Source: a virus. Taken from it: a stretch of DNA of 64,000 bases. The notes under the pieces are model-generated. The model ran no database searches, was not told where the DNA came from, and worked only from the letters and a program-made list of their open reading frames with translations. The translations under genes were made by a program, and so were the position numbers. Below are positions 56,743-64,000 of the stretch, piece after piece (position 1 is the first letter of the stretch; each line of letters opens with the position of its first letter). The stretch is taken from IMG/VR virus record IMGVR_UViG_3300017767_005578, positions 1 through 64,000 of that record; one strand, 5' to 3'.

Positions 56743-57878
56743 TTATAATTTTTAATGTTCACTCTAAAAGTAGCTCTTTTTCCTTCAGGGCGTTTATTAA
56801 GTATTCTACCATTGTCTCCAAAAGAGATAACCTCATCATACTTAGAGAAAGCCATAATCTTTTGCTTTAGCTTGTCCTTGGTTTTTTCAAGCAAAGCTAT
56901 ATCATCTGTACAAGTTTTATACTGTACAGCTATATCCCATTCTTCCTCTTCTCCTTTTCTAGATGTGTCTTCGTAAGATACTTTATACTTGTCTTTATAA
57001 AACTCTAAATAAGCTTCGTTTCCTGACGGCTCTGGTTCTATGTCTGTTATTTGCCTATCTATCTCCAGCTCATCACCTTCAGAGTTGTATATGTCTCTAG
57101 CCATAGTCACACGATTCCAGAACTCATAAGACTTTACGATAATCTCTTGACATAATTCTAGGTCCATGTCTAAAGGCAATACATTAAAGTCCACACCTGC
57201 TACTAGGTATGCAAGTTCAGAGTATGTAATACCTAACACTATCATTTGAAGGTTTGTTTGAACTACGTACCTGTGTGGTATTCCTAGTTCATACTTCTCT
57301 GCTGCGAACTGAGAAACCATCTTTATTTCTAGAGAAGCGTCTGACTCGATTACCTCACCTGTAAAGGGTGAAACCTGTCCTCCTGGGATAAAGAAGTCTA
57401 AGGAAGCTGATAAATGCGGATAGTTGATGTTTACAGCGTAACAAGGGATAGGAACTTTAGTTCTAATCTTTTTAGCTTGCGTCCAGTTATCTACCCAACC
57501 TGTTTCAGTTCCATCGTAGAACTCCCATAGGTCTGATATTTTCTCCTCAAAGTGCAAACCGTTTACAGTAAACTTTGTTGCAAAGGGAGGTATGTCGTAA
57601 TCTATCTTACTTCTGAAAAGTTTTACAGAATCACCATACTCATCCATTTCTATAATTGTAGCTATCTCTGATGATCCTATTGTATTTTTTCTAAACGAAT
57701 ACCAATCTTCATTTCTTTTACCTTCAATAAACTGAGGGATAAAAAAACCGTATACATCTTCTTTTATTTGTTTAGCGTACTTAGCGTATTCTCCTAAGTG
57801 TGCGATTTCCTCTGGTAGGTTACACCCAAGATTATCTAATGATAAATCTATTTTATTCATTTCCAATGTTGTTGACAT
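56733..57878 (-). CDS. YqaJ-type viral exonuclease
   Basis: A 381-residue PD-(D/E)XK nuclease of the YqaJ / lambda exonuclease type. Motifs: WYSFRKNTIGSSEIATI (about 59-75), GLHFEE (107-112), SASLDF with the catalytic Asp161, LEIK (183-186) and QTNLQMIVLGI (about 208-218). The C-terminal 120 residues are an added helical tail (EEEWDIAVQYKTCTDDIAL). It digests one DNA strand from ends to give 3' tails for the annealing protein encoded upstream at 61639-62271. The neighbours SSB and primase-helicase support a recombination and replication role. Confidence 0.85.
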   Translation of the reverse strand: MSTTLEMNKIDLSLDNLGCNLPEEIAHLGEYAKYAKQIKEDVYGFFIPQFIEGKRNEDWYSFRKNTIGSSEIATIIEMDEYGDSVKLFRSKIDYDIPPFATKFTVNGLHFEEKISDLWEFYDGTETGWVDNWTQAKKIRTKVPIPCYAVNINYPHLSASLDFFIPGGQVSPFTGEVIESDASLEIKMVSQFAAEKYELGIPHRYVVQTNLQMIVLGITYSELAYLVAGVDFNVLPLDMDLELCQEIIVKSYEFWNRVTMARDIYNSEGDELEIDRQITDIEPEPSGNEAYLEFYKDKYKVSYEDTSRKGEEEEWDIAVQYKTCTDDIALLEKTKDKLKQKIMAFSKYDEVISFGDNGRILNKRPEGKRATFRVNIKNYKEG

Positions 57879-57890
57879 ATTAATTGTAGA

Positions 57891-57921
57891 TTAAAGAAAC
57901 GGGCTTCACCTACTCCCGTTT
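57891..57921 (-). terminator. terminator-like hairpin
   Basis: AAACGGG (57897-57903) and CCCGTTT (57915-57921) form a perfect 7-bp stem with an 11-nt loop. On the minus strand it is followed by CTTTAATC, a weak T run, so it may only slow transcription. It lies in the spacer between SSB and exonuclease genes. Confidence 0.45.
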
Positions 57922-57958
57922 TGAATTAAGGCTTCTTTATAACTGCTACGTGTAATAT

Positions 57959-58618
57959 TTAAAAAGGTAAATCGTCATCCTCCTCATACGAAGGCTCTTC
58001 TTTTTTTGTTTCTAATGGCTTTGATTTTAAAAAGTTATCTACTTCTTCCGCTGCTTGTTTTAGTTCAGGAGAAACGGTGTTTAGTATGTTGTCCTCAGCA
58101 GGTTTTAATTGAGAACACATTTCTTTAAGCTTTTCATGAAGCTCGAAACGGTCATAGTCTGTTCTATCTCTAAGCTTTGTTACCTTAGTCAATTCCATTT
58201 GCTCTTCGATACTAAGTTTCCACTTAGGTCTGTCATCTCCGTTTATCGTTAGATAAGCTGTTGGAAATGATTTACCGTCTTTAGATCTTGTTGCTAATGA
58301 AATCTTAATCAATCCTAACTCTGGGTAAGAGGAAAGTGTATTAAGAATACCTCTACCCACCATGCTTAGTGATGATTCAATAACATAGTCCATACCGTCA
58401 TCGGTAATGGTAAGATTAAAAACTTCTGTTTTGTCGCCTTTATATTCATTAACCTGAAAGTTAATAGATTTAAAATAGCCACTAACAAATGTTTCGCTTT
58501 GTGTGTGCTGATACTTTCCTGTTTCAGCGTTCTTCTGATAAACCTTAAACACTGGTTTTTCTTCTTTAGTGTTTAGTTTTAAATAAGTCTTCGGAGCATT
58601 ATCTCTTCCTAGTCCCAT
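57959..58618 (-). CDS. ssb: single-stranded DNA-binding protein
   Basis: A 219-residue protein whose last residues, YEEDDDLPF, copy the acidic SSB tip (DDDIPF in E. coli) that binds partner proteins. Two thirds of the protein are beta-rich (FVSGYFKSINFQVNEYKGDK, FNLTITDDGMDYVIE), fitting a single OB fold. It protects single strands made by the helicase and the exonuclease. The tail plus place between primase-helicase and exonuclease genes make the call fairly strong, although the core is unlike bacterial SSB. Confidence 0.75.
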   Translation of the reverse strand: MGLGRDNAPKTYLKLNTKEEKPVFKVYQKNAETGKYQHTQSETFVSGYFKSINFQVNEYKGDKTEVFNLTITDDGMDYVIESSLSMVGRGILNTLSSYPELGLIKISLATRSKDGKSFPTAYLTINGDDRPKWKLSIEEQMELTKVTKLRDRTDYDRFELHEKLKEMCSQLKPAEDNILNTVSPELKQAAEEVDNFLKSKPLETKKEEPSYEEDDDLPF

Positions 58619-58646
58619 AATATATAAAATTTAATTGTTTACTAAT

Positions 58647-60692
58647 TTAATAAGGAGGTTCTTCTGGTCTACTGTCCTTGAAAACCGTTCCCTTGTTGTA
58701 ATTGTTAATACCTTCTGCTTCAGAGGGTTGTTGCTGTTCAAATACGTAATCATCAAAGTTTGGTCTTTCATCTTTCGTACTGACAAATTCTTCCCCTAAG
58801 ATAGTCTTTTTAAACCATCCTCGCAAAGGACTTTCGTTGTCAGAATCATAAAAACTGAAAAAATCTCTATGCTTACCTCTACCCATATTCAGGAGTACAG
58901 GGCTATCCATTGGAGTTTCTAAACCGCCAGTATGTTTTGACTTTACTTTTTTAACAGCTATCTGTGTTTGGTTTCTTAATTCCTCAACAAACTTGTATCT
59001 ATGAACTAATAACATGTGGGTGCATTTGTTTTCCCATACTACACCATCAGCAAGGTCAGCAGCATTCAACGGAGCAGGATTACCTTTTAAATCTCCTGAT
59101 TGATGAACTCTTCGTGCTGACTCTGTATTGGAGTGCATACCTATGTATAAAGACATATTCTTATGCTTACACCACTTCTGTAGCTTGGTGGCCACTTGAA
59201 GTGTGTATTGATAAGTATTAAGCTTTCTGTCAACCTCTGTATAATCCACAGTTAAAGCGTTCCAAGGGTCTATAAACAGATAATCAAACTTACCCTTTTT
59301 AGCCTCTATCTTTTCAACCATACTAAGAATATCCAAGTAGCTTAACATATCTTCTGTTTCTATAAAAGCAAAGTTTTTGTCAAGGTATTTCAATCCTTTG
59401 TCTATATGTTGTTTGGGTATGTCTTTAACTTTTTCACCATACAAAAACTCAAGCACAAATACCTTAAGTTCCCATGCAGGATTCTCGGTGCTGTATATGA
59501 TGACACGCTTACCATGAAGGGCATTAGCTAGAGCAAAAAGAAAACAAGCGATAGTGGTTTTACCTAAACCTGCCGTACCTCCTATAATATCAAAAGCTTG
59601 GTCCTTAAACCTATAATGCCTATCTAAGTCTTTATACCCTGTTGATAGTCCCATTGGTATCTTACCACTAGCAAAGTCATGTATATAAGAGTTAGCCTCA
59701 TCACCTACAATAAACTCATGGGTGTTATCAACCTCAACAGGCTCATCTTTGGTTTTATACTTAGACTCTGGATTAGTTCCATAGCCCATATCTCTAAGCT
59801 CCCTAGCAGCTTGTTTAGGGTCTCCTCCGCATTGTAGTACTGTGTATATTCCAAAAGGACTATATGATCTAGTGCTATCAAATATTGAAGATGTGCTAAA
59901 CACTCTAAGCAAGTTGTGTGCTATTGAAAAGTTACCCGATGTAGGGCTGTTGCTTCCTGGTCTTACAACTGGTATTTTCTCATTCTTCACTTCTTTTAAT
60001 TCCCAACCATGACTTTCCATAACCATTTTCCAATGGTGGTTGTCATCGTTATAAGCATCCCAAGGCGGTATCCCTACGCTGTTATATACAACTTGTGGCT
60101 TCTCTTGAAATACGGGAGGTAGAATCTCATCAAAAGTTCTACAACAAGCAAAAAGAGTATCTCTTTCTTTTTGGGTAATTAACTTTAAATTAAGAAGTTT
60201 ACCTTGCTCTATCTCGTAACCTTCAGAAGGGTGGCAAACAACATAAGCGTTGGCTGACCTAGTTTCTAAAAGCACTAACCTTTTTTGTCCTTCTTTAGCT
60301 TCCTTTTCTGTAGGTTCTCTTTGAGCAAGTTTAACACTTCCCTCTTGTTTTCCTTCCACTTTGTATAAAAGGTGAAAGCCTTTGTTTTTTGTTGTCGATA
60401 TAGTTAGCTTTTTCCAAAGTCCAGGACAGAAGAGTTCTACTCTGTCTTCTAAAAGCTCCATAAAGTCACCCTCTCCTATCCAGTATTTAGCGTCTACATC
60501 TACAACTTGAACACCTGCTATCTCACCTGTTACAAGTCCTACAGATTGAAACTCAGATATGTCGTCACCTAGTTTGTAAAGTTCTTTGGTGTATTTCTGC
60601 CAAGAACTTATGTTGGGTATTTTATTTTTTTTAAGCGGTATTATGCTATACCCTCTACCTAAGAGGGATTCAAGTTTGTCTCTAGTAATCAT
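58647..60692 (-). CDS. primase-helicase (Prim-Pol + DnaB-like)
   Basis: A 681-residue fusion. The first 170 residues are an archaeo-eukaryotic Prim-Pol domain: GYSIIPLKKNKIPNISSW and the metal site VVDVD (about 63-67). A linker resembles PriCT. The helicase part carries Walker A GGTAGLGKTT (371-380), Walker B YLFIDPWNAL (about 471-480) and a sensor-like HSNTESARR. It should prime and unwind DNA; the polymerase must be supplied elsewhere, as none is seen here. The start shares one base with the previous stop (TAATG). C-terminal tail: GTVFKDSRPEEPPY. Confidence 0.85.
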   Translation of the reverse strand: MITRDKLESLLGRGYSIIPLKKNKIPNISSWQKYTKELYKLGDDISEFQSVGLVTGEIAGVQVVDVDAKYWIGEGDFMELLEDRVELFCPGLWKKLTISTTKNKGFHLLYKVEGKQEGSVKLAQREPTEKEAKEGQKRLVLLETRSANAYVVCHPSEGYEIEQGKLLNLKLITQKERDTLFACCRTFDEILPPVFQEKPQVVYNSVGIPPWDAYNDDNHHWKMVMESHGWELKEVKNEKIPVVRPGSNSPTSGNFSIAHNLLRVFSTSSIFDSTRSYSPFGIYTVLQCGGDPKQAARELRDMGYGTNPESKYKTKDEPVEVDNTHEFIVGDEANSYIHDFASGKIPMGLSTGYKDLDRHYRFKDQAFDIIGGTAGLGKTTIACFLFALANALHGKRVIIYSTENPAWELKVFVLEFLYGEKVKDIPKQHIDKGLKYLDKNFAFIETEDMLSYLDILSMVEKIEAKKGKFDYLFIDPWNALTVDYTEVDRKLNTYQYTLQVATKLQKWCKHKNMSLYIGMHSNTESARRVHQSGDLKGNPAPLNAADLADGVVWENKCTHMLLVHRYKFVEELRNQTQIAVKKVKSKHTGGLETPMDSPVLLNMGRGKHRDFFSFYDSDNESPLRGWFKKTILGEEFVSTKDERPNFDDYVFEQQQPSEAEGINNYNKGTVFKDSRPEEPPY

Positions 60693-60997
60693 TATTTATA
60701 TTTTTCAGCAAACTTTCTTAAACCATTAATCTCCTCTTCTTCTATATTACCCTCGTTATCTATTTTATTAATAAACTCTAGCAGCCCTTCTGATAGTAGT
60801 ACATGTTGTTTAAGCAGTTCTGATACGGCTTCTACGTACCTTAATCTAAACTCTGCTTCTTTTTTATATCTATTGTAGGCTTTAGGGTCTTTCGGGGTAA
60901 AATTTCCTTTCTCTAACGCTCCTAATGAGTTAAGCTTTGCTTCACATTGGTCAATTAAGTAATCGTTACCTTTTTGGATTTTATCTATTAAGTTCAC
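60692..60997 (-). CDS. hypothetical helical protein (101 aa)
   Basis: A 101-residue helical, charged protein starting MNLIDKIQKGNDYLIDQCEA, with EFRLRYVEAVSELLKQHVLL in the middle. It is translationally coupled to the primase-helicase (TAATG) and 3 bases downstream of the next gene. A helicase loader or replication helper is possible by location only. Confidence 0.55.
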   Translation of the reverse strand: MNLIDKIQKGNDYLIDQCEAKLNSLGALEKGNFTPKDPKAYNRYKKEAEFRLRYVEAVSELLKQHVLLSEGLLEFINKIDNEGNIEEEEINGLRKFAEKYK

Positions 60998-61000
60998 TGT

Positions 61001-61642
61001 CTATTCTTTTTTATCAAACTCATAAAAATAACCATCTTCTACAGCCCATTTGTGAGCATTCTCACAGAAGAACTCATGGGTGCTTACCTTGAAGTCTGGC
61101 GGAGTTAGTTTATTTGATGTCAAAGACTGATCATAGAATAAAACCCTGTTGTTTGGTTGAGCAGCAAACTGACCGTTATCCATCTTTATAATATTAAAAG
61201 ACTTGTGTTCGTTAGGTGTTTGCGAAAGGCTCACATTTAATTCATTAGGCTCTGAATGACAGCTATCAATAGTAAATAGATAATAACCCTTGTGGAACTT
61301 TTTATCTTTCATATACACTTGACAGTCTATATTCTTTAATATTGTTTTTTCAATGACAGTTATATTATACGAAAAACAATCCCATATTTGCAAGTAATCT
61401 AATGGAACAAATGTATCAACATCAACGTCTTTTTTCCAGACAAAAGCTGATATAGGTAGTTTATCATATAAAGCTCCGTATTCAGTTAGGTAGGCTTCAA
61501 TGTAAAGTGCTTTTCCTAATATGGACTTTACACTTACCCAATAACATGGTTCATAATCTCCATGTCCTTCGTCAAAATCATACAGGTATTCTCTTCTGAC
61601 ATAACACTGTATCTGTGGTAGGTTGGCTACTAGATAACTCAT
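61001..61642 (-). CDS. hypothetical protein (213 aa)
   Basis: Starts MSYLVANLPQIQCYVRREYL; beta-rich with many Tyr and Cys (GHGDYEPCYWVSVKSILGKA). Further on PISAFVWKKDVDVDTFVPLD and a C-terminal segment FFCENAHKWAVEDGYFYEF. This resembles uncharacterised proteins of phage replication modules in which a DYEPCYW segment is common, in my memory. It overlaps the annealing gene start by 4 bases. No activity known. Confidence 0.6.
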   Translation of the reverse strand: MSYLVANLPQIQCYVRREYLYDFDEGHGDYEPCYWVSVKSILGKALYIEAYLTEYGALYDKLPISAFVWKKDVDVDTFVPLDYLQIWDCFSYNITVIEKTILKNIDCQVYMKDKKFHKGYYLFTIDSCHSEPNELNVSLSQTPNEHKSFNIIKMDNGQFAAQPNNRVLFYDQSLTSNKLTPPDFKVSTHEFFCENAHKWAVEDGYFYEFDKKE

Positions 61643-62271
61643 TTTTTATTATTGACAACATATTCAGTAATAAAAGTCTTAAGTTCTTCGGTAGGCATGG
61701 TAACCATAAACTCTGCTAGGTCTTTGTATTTACCCTCATGGTCGTATCTTTTAAAAGCAGGAGTTAATTGTAGTCTGGTAATACCGAACATCTTTAATCC
61801 GTCAGCTATTTTTTTCAAGTCAGATACTTTTCTATCGTCTGTAATAAAACTAAGGTCTAACTTCTTGGTGTTTTTCTTAGCTTTCTCCGTAAGGAATTTT
61901 CCTTTGGAAACTTTTTCTTTCTTCTCAACAGTGCCTAACTTTTCTTTAGCGTTACTAACTTCTTCTTTAGAGGCGTAGTTCTCGTTATCACCAATACCTA
62001 ATGCTCTGAATGCCCTTCCTATTGCAGAGGTCTCGGCATTCTCTACCCAGCTTGTTTTGTTGATGTTGTTAGTACCTTCTCTTTCAGAAGCTATTCCTGT
62101 TGCTACAACCTTACCTGAGCCGTTGAGTATCTCACACTTAATAATAACCTGATGCTTACCGTCAATAACACAGGTGTCTAGTAAGTGTGTGGTGATTTTA
62201 TGGGTTGAAAATTCTTTTTTAAATATAGCTTGTCGTTCAGCTACTTTCTGATAGTCTTCGTTATAAGTCAT
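61639..62271 (-). CDS. Erf/Rad52-like single-strand annealing protein
   Basis: 210 residues. The core VVATGIASEREGTNNINKTS then WVENAETSAIGRAFRALGIG is the signature of a broad phage family related to Erf/Rad52-type annealing proteins: an aromatic or ASERE-type strand, NKTSxVENAETSAIGRAL, then A-SKEEV. The C-terminal half is Lys-rich. It anneals complementary strands produced by the YqaJ exonuclease. Placement in the same transcript as exonuclease and SSB supports this. It starts inside the end of the RHH gene (11-base overlap). Confidence 0.7.
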   Translation of the reverse strand: MTYNEDYQKVAERQAIFKKEFSTHKITTHLLDTCVIDGKHQVIIKCEILNGSGKVVATGIASEREGTNNINKTSWVENAETSAIGRAFRALGIGDNENYASKEEVSNAKEKLGTVEKKEKVSKGKFLTEKAKKNTKKLDLSFITDDRKVSDLKKIADGLKMFGITRLQLTPAFKRYDHEGKYKDLAEFMVTMPTEELKTFITEYVVNNKK

Positions 62272-62395
62272 AAGTCTTCTTGATTGATTTTCGTATTAAT
62301 TTAGCAACAGATACCTTCTTTTGTTTTGCTAGTTCTTTTAGCTTAACAATTACGTCACCCTCTACCCTTATCTGGAACTTTCTATCTTTATTCAT
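62261..62395 (-). CDS. ribbon-helix-helix protein (44 aa)
   Basis: A 44-codon frame with ATG 62395. The product starts MNKDRKFQIRVEGDVIVKLK and goes on ELAKQKKVSVAKLIRKSIKK: a strand (FQIRV) followed by two helices with SVAKLIRK, the Arc/CopG fold. It is translationally coupled to its upstream gene (ATGA) and overlaps the annealing gene. It should bind DNA as a dimer and may autoregulate the recombination operon. Confidence 0.65.
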   Translation of the reverse strand: MNKDRKFQIRVEGDVIVKLKELAKQKKVSVAKLIRKSIKKTYDL

Positions 62396-62778
62396 TTTGT
62401 TTTTGGATTAGCTTTACTTTTTAATTTCTTAGCTTGTTCTTTTGTTACTTTCAAAACCTCACCAGATATTAAGTCTTTAATAAAGTACTTAAGATCTATA
62501 AGTTGTTCAATATTAATATCAGCCATATCCTTAAATATCTCTTCGTATATTTTCTGAATATCCTGAACAAGCTTAACTTCTTTTTCGTTTTTGTGCATAG
62601 CACGTTCTACGGGGAGTGTTTTCTTTTCAAGTTCTGAAAGAAATTTATTCCCATAATATTTTAATTCTTTAGACCATATTGGGGTTTCTTTAAGGTCTTC
62701 AATGTTTTCCAACATTATAATAGCGTTGGACATAAAAGAGGTGCATAGCCTCTTGTGTTTATTAATAGCTGCTTCCAT
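62392..62778 (-). CDS. hypothetical protein (128 aa)
   Basis: A mostly helical, Lys/Glu-rich protein starting MEAAINKHKRLCTSFMSNAI and ending EQAKKLKSKANPKTK. It has coiled-coil character (LSELEKKTLPVERAMHKNE; VQDIQKIYEEIFKDMAD). It overlaps both neighbours by a few bases and is therefore probably translated in concert with them. No family recognised. Confidence 0.55.
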   Translation of the reverse strand: MEAAINKHKRLCTSFMSNAIIMLENIEDLKETPIWSKELKYYGNKFLSELEKKTLPVERAMHKNEKEVKLVQDIQKIYEEIFKDMADINIEQLIDLKYFIKDLISGEVLKVTKEQAKKLKSKANPKTK

Positions 62779-62929
62779 ATTTGTTCATGTTTCCAAGATT
62801 GGGTTTACTTATTTTTTTTATCATAAATGTGTCACATTTAGGACACTTAACTTTTGTTTTATAAGACTGTACTAGCTTGTCTTTAACTTCGGTTTTGCAA
62901 TTTTCGCAAATGTAATCGAATATAGGCAT
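62762..62929 (-). CDS. FmdB-like zinc-ribbon protein (55 aa)
   Basis: A 55-codon frame, ATG 62929. The start MPIFDYICENCKTEVKDKLV matches the FmdB zinc-ribbon family (MPxYxYxCxxCGxxFE). The second pair KVKCPKCDTFMIKKIS completes the Cys4 site. It overlaps the next gene by 17 bases. A regulator or adaptor function is common for the family but not shown here. Confidence 0.7.
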   Translation of the reverse strand: MPIFDYICENCKTEVKDKLVQSYKTKVKCPKCDTFMIKKISKPNLGNMNKYGSSY

Positions 62930-62931
62930 AC

Positions 62932-63078
62932 TTAATTGTTTGTTGCTTGATACGTATATATTATTTCAATAGTGACATCTTTATTGCACTTTTCGCATAT
63001 AAATTTTGAATCCTCTACGTACCAGTCTGAGTCACAGCATTCTGTTTTAATTTGTTTTAAAGCTTTTTCTGCGTCCAC
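62932..63078 (-). CDS. small Cys-containing protein (48 aa)
   Basis: A 48-codon frame starting at a GTG (63078), no nearby ATG in frame. The product contains IKTECCDSDWYVEDSKFICE then KCNKDVTIEIIYTYQ, with an ECC ... CEKC arrangement that would bind zinc. The stop is 2 bases before the FmdB-like gene. The start codon choice is uncertain; the run of Cys pairs and tight spacing support the gene. Confidence 0.45.
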   Translation of the reverse strand: MDAEKALKQIKTECCDSDWYVEDSKFICEKCNKDVTIEIIYTYQATNN

Positions 63079-63108
63079 TATACTAAATATTAAATTCTGT
63101 TAGTTTTT

Positions 63109-63396
63109 TCATAATCCTGTTTCTTCTATTATTACTATTAATTCCTCTAGTAGTTGCTTTTGAGCCTCTTCGTATCCTTTGCAGTATGGATACCTTGTGC
63201 CTATTGTGTTTTTTGGTCTGTGGTAAGTACCCCTTGCATATATTTTGTAGCAATATTCACTGCCTGTTTTTTCTATCCAAGAAACATACCCCCATCTTCT
63301 TCTGAACCAATCAAAGACCTTGCAGTATGTTACATTATCATCGTATCCTAACTGTCTAACAGCAGATAATTCTTTAGTAGTTATTACATCACTCAT
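63109..63396 (-). CDS. hypothetical phage protein (95 aa)
   Basis: Starts MSDVITTKELSAVRQLGYDD from ATG 63396; a TTG 33 bases upstream would add residues encoded by the 13-bp inverted repeat and is unlikely. Aromatic and basic (VFDWFRRRWGYVSWIEKTG; YKIYARGTYHRPKN) with an acidic C-terminus (LLEELIVIIEETGL). A family is not recognised. It is the first clear gene of the right arm and probably the last phage gene before the host sequence. Confidence 0.55.
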   Translation of the reverse strand: MSDVITTKELSAVRQLGYDDNVTYCKVFDWFRRRWGYVSWIEKTGSEYCYKIYARGTYHRPKNTIGTRYPYCKGYEEAQKQLLEELIVIIEETGL

Positions 63397-63617
63397 ATAA
63401 AACAGTTTAAAACTCTTCAGGTTTTCCAAGGAAAATACTCATAATTCACTTATACTTAAAGCTCCGTAAACGTATAGCACCCAATCTCCAAACTAACACT
63501 CTTGGTCGTGCATTCGCTTCTTAATTAGCCTGAAGAGTTTTGTTAAATTAATCTAATTCACTATCAATGATTGATTCTGTTGCTAAATCATTAACATACT
63601 CCTCTAAAAAGCACATG
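63397..63617. other. intergenic junction, phage to host
   Basis: About 220 bases between the last phage-type gene and the porin 3' end. It includes a 13-bp perfect inverted repeat AAAACTCTTCAGG (63409-63421) and CCTGAAGAGTTTT (63529-63541). Possible 11- and 22-codon frames (MSIFLGKPEEF at about 63442-63407, MCFLEEYVNDLATESI at about 63616-63548) exist but cannot be supported. If this is a prophage, the right attachment site should lie here or in the very end of the porin gene. Confidence 0.45.
63409..63541. repeat. 13-bp inverted repeat pair
   Basis: AAAACTCTTCAGG at 63409-63421 and its exact reverse complement at 63529-63541, 107 bases apart. Complementarity does not continue on either side. 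Such a pair might bound an invertible promoter segment or bind a recombinase or regulator. Confidence 0.5.
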
Positions 63618-64000
63618 TTAAAAGGAATATACCGCTGCCAGAACTATGCTAGACAGGTTGTCCTTTTGCTCAAATACTTGCTCACTTGCTTTGTCTAATC
63701 TATACTCTAACTTTAGATTCATATTCTCTATTGCATAATCCAAAGTAGTAGTAAAGTTTATAACATTAGCGTCTGCTCCAATTGCTCCAACTCCACTTCC
63801 AACTTCAGCGAAGTACTCACCTCTCAACCCTGCGGTTAATTTACCAAAAGAATATTGAGGATACAAAGCTGCTCCATAAAAACCGTTGCCATCAGTGTCA
63901 TTATATGTAGAATTTATTCCTAAATAAAATTTCTCTGACAAGTCATAACCACCTGTTAAGTCAATCTGGAACGTAGCTTCAGAGCTAGGATCTTGCTTTC
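63618..64000 (-). CDS. outer-membrane beta-barrel porin, C-terminal part
   Basis: An open frame enters at the right edge and runs 127 codons to the TAA at 63618. Alternating polar/aromatic strands are clear: TFQIDLTGGYDLSEKFYLGI, NGFYGAALYPQYSFGKLTAG, FTTTLDYAIENMNLKLEYRL, ending VLAAVYSF with the C-terminal Phe typical of BAM-assembled outer-membrane proteins. It resembles the OmpL-like (bbp2) porins of Bacteroidetes. This is a bacterial, not a phage, type of protein. The gene is cut by the window, so its start and size are unknown. Confidence 0.75.
   Translation of the reverse strand, partial: KQDPSSEATFQIDLTGGYDLSEKFYLGINSTYNDTDGNGFYGAALYPQYSFGKLTAGLRGEYFAEVGSGVGAIGADANVINFTTTLDYAIENMNLKLEYRLDKASEQVFEQKDNLSSIVLAAVYSF

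Noticed and set aside
1-64000. CRISPR arrays
   Set aside because: No regularly spaced direct repeats with unique spacers were seen and no cas genes are present.
1-64000. tRNA or rRNA genes
   Set aside because: TTCAAATCC-like strings (for example near 15305) lack the other arms of a tRNA; no cloverleaf could be drawn.

Overview
The window is a low-GC tailed-phage genome, probably a prophage, of a member of the Bacteroidetes (most likely a marine-type flavobacterium). Evidence for the host group: AT-rich sequence, genes almost without Shine-Dalgarno sites but with A-rich leaders, one recognisable Bacteroidetes-type promoter (TTG, 18 bp, TATATTTG), and protein families that recall Cellulophaga and crAss-like podoviruses. 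At the right edge (63618-64000, minus) lies the 3' part of an outer-membrane beta-barrel (porin-like) gene, which looks like host chromosome. The right prophage end would then lie near 63.4-63.6 kb. The left end is outside the window, so attachment sites cannot be confirmed. LAYOUT. (1) 1-15,895, minus: a long leftward arm of small, mostly unknown accessory genes. Recognisable members are a cytosine-methyltransferase-like protein (1331-1969), a GroES-like co-chaperonin (1985-2632), a short serine recombinase (3257-3922), lysine-rich basic proteins (5951-6494), a C5 DNA methyltransferase (7692-8579), a Rossmann methyltransferase with a DPFGS motif (8639-9415) and a 42-residue lipoprotein (14492-14620). 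(2) 14.8-16.77 kb: two gene-poor stretches around one gene, rich in hairpins and repeats, forming the divergent control region. (3) 16,771-56,189, plus: the late module. Order: HTH protein, small genes and a PD-(D/E)XK-like nuclease, a repeat-domain protein, a small pre-terminase gene, TerL, portal, scaffold, major capsid protein, head/connector/tail genes, a 1507-residue tail protein, a T7-like trio of ejection proteins ending in a 2351-residue giant, fibre and tip genes, then holin candidates and an M15-type endolysin. No sheath or contractile genes are seen, so the virion is probably podovirus-like. (4) 56,186-63,396, minus: replication and recombination. Order of transcription: small zinc and RHH proteins, an Erf/Rad52-like annealing protein, primase-helicase, SSB, YqaJ-type exonuclease, HNH endonuclease. 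No DNA or RNA polymerase gene is visible in the window. HOW IT WORKS TOGETHER. The right arm makes a primase-helicase, SSB and exonuclease/annealing pair for replication and recombination using a host polymerase. The plus-strand module builds and packages the particle and lyses the host. The left arm carries host-interaction and DNA-modification genes. The most unusual signal is a family of intergenic elements in the left arm. Two 65-bp copies (496-560 and 6532-6596) have the same length and ends and show compensatory base changes in a 9-bp stem, so they are structured DNA or RNA elements placed tightly between small genes, somewhat like gene-cassette recombination sites.
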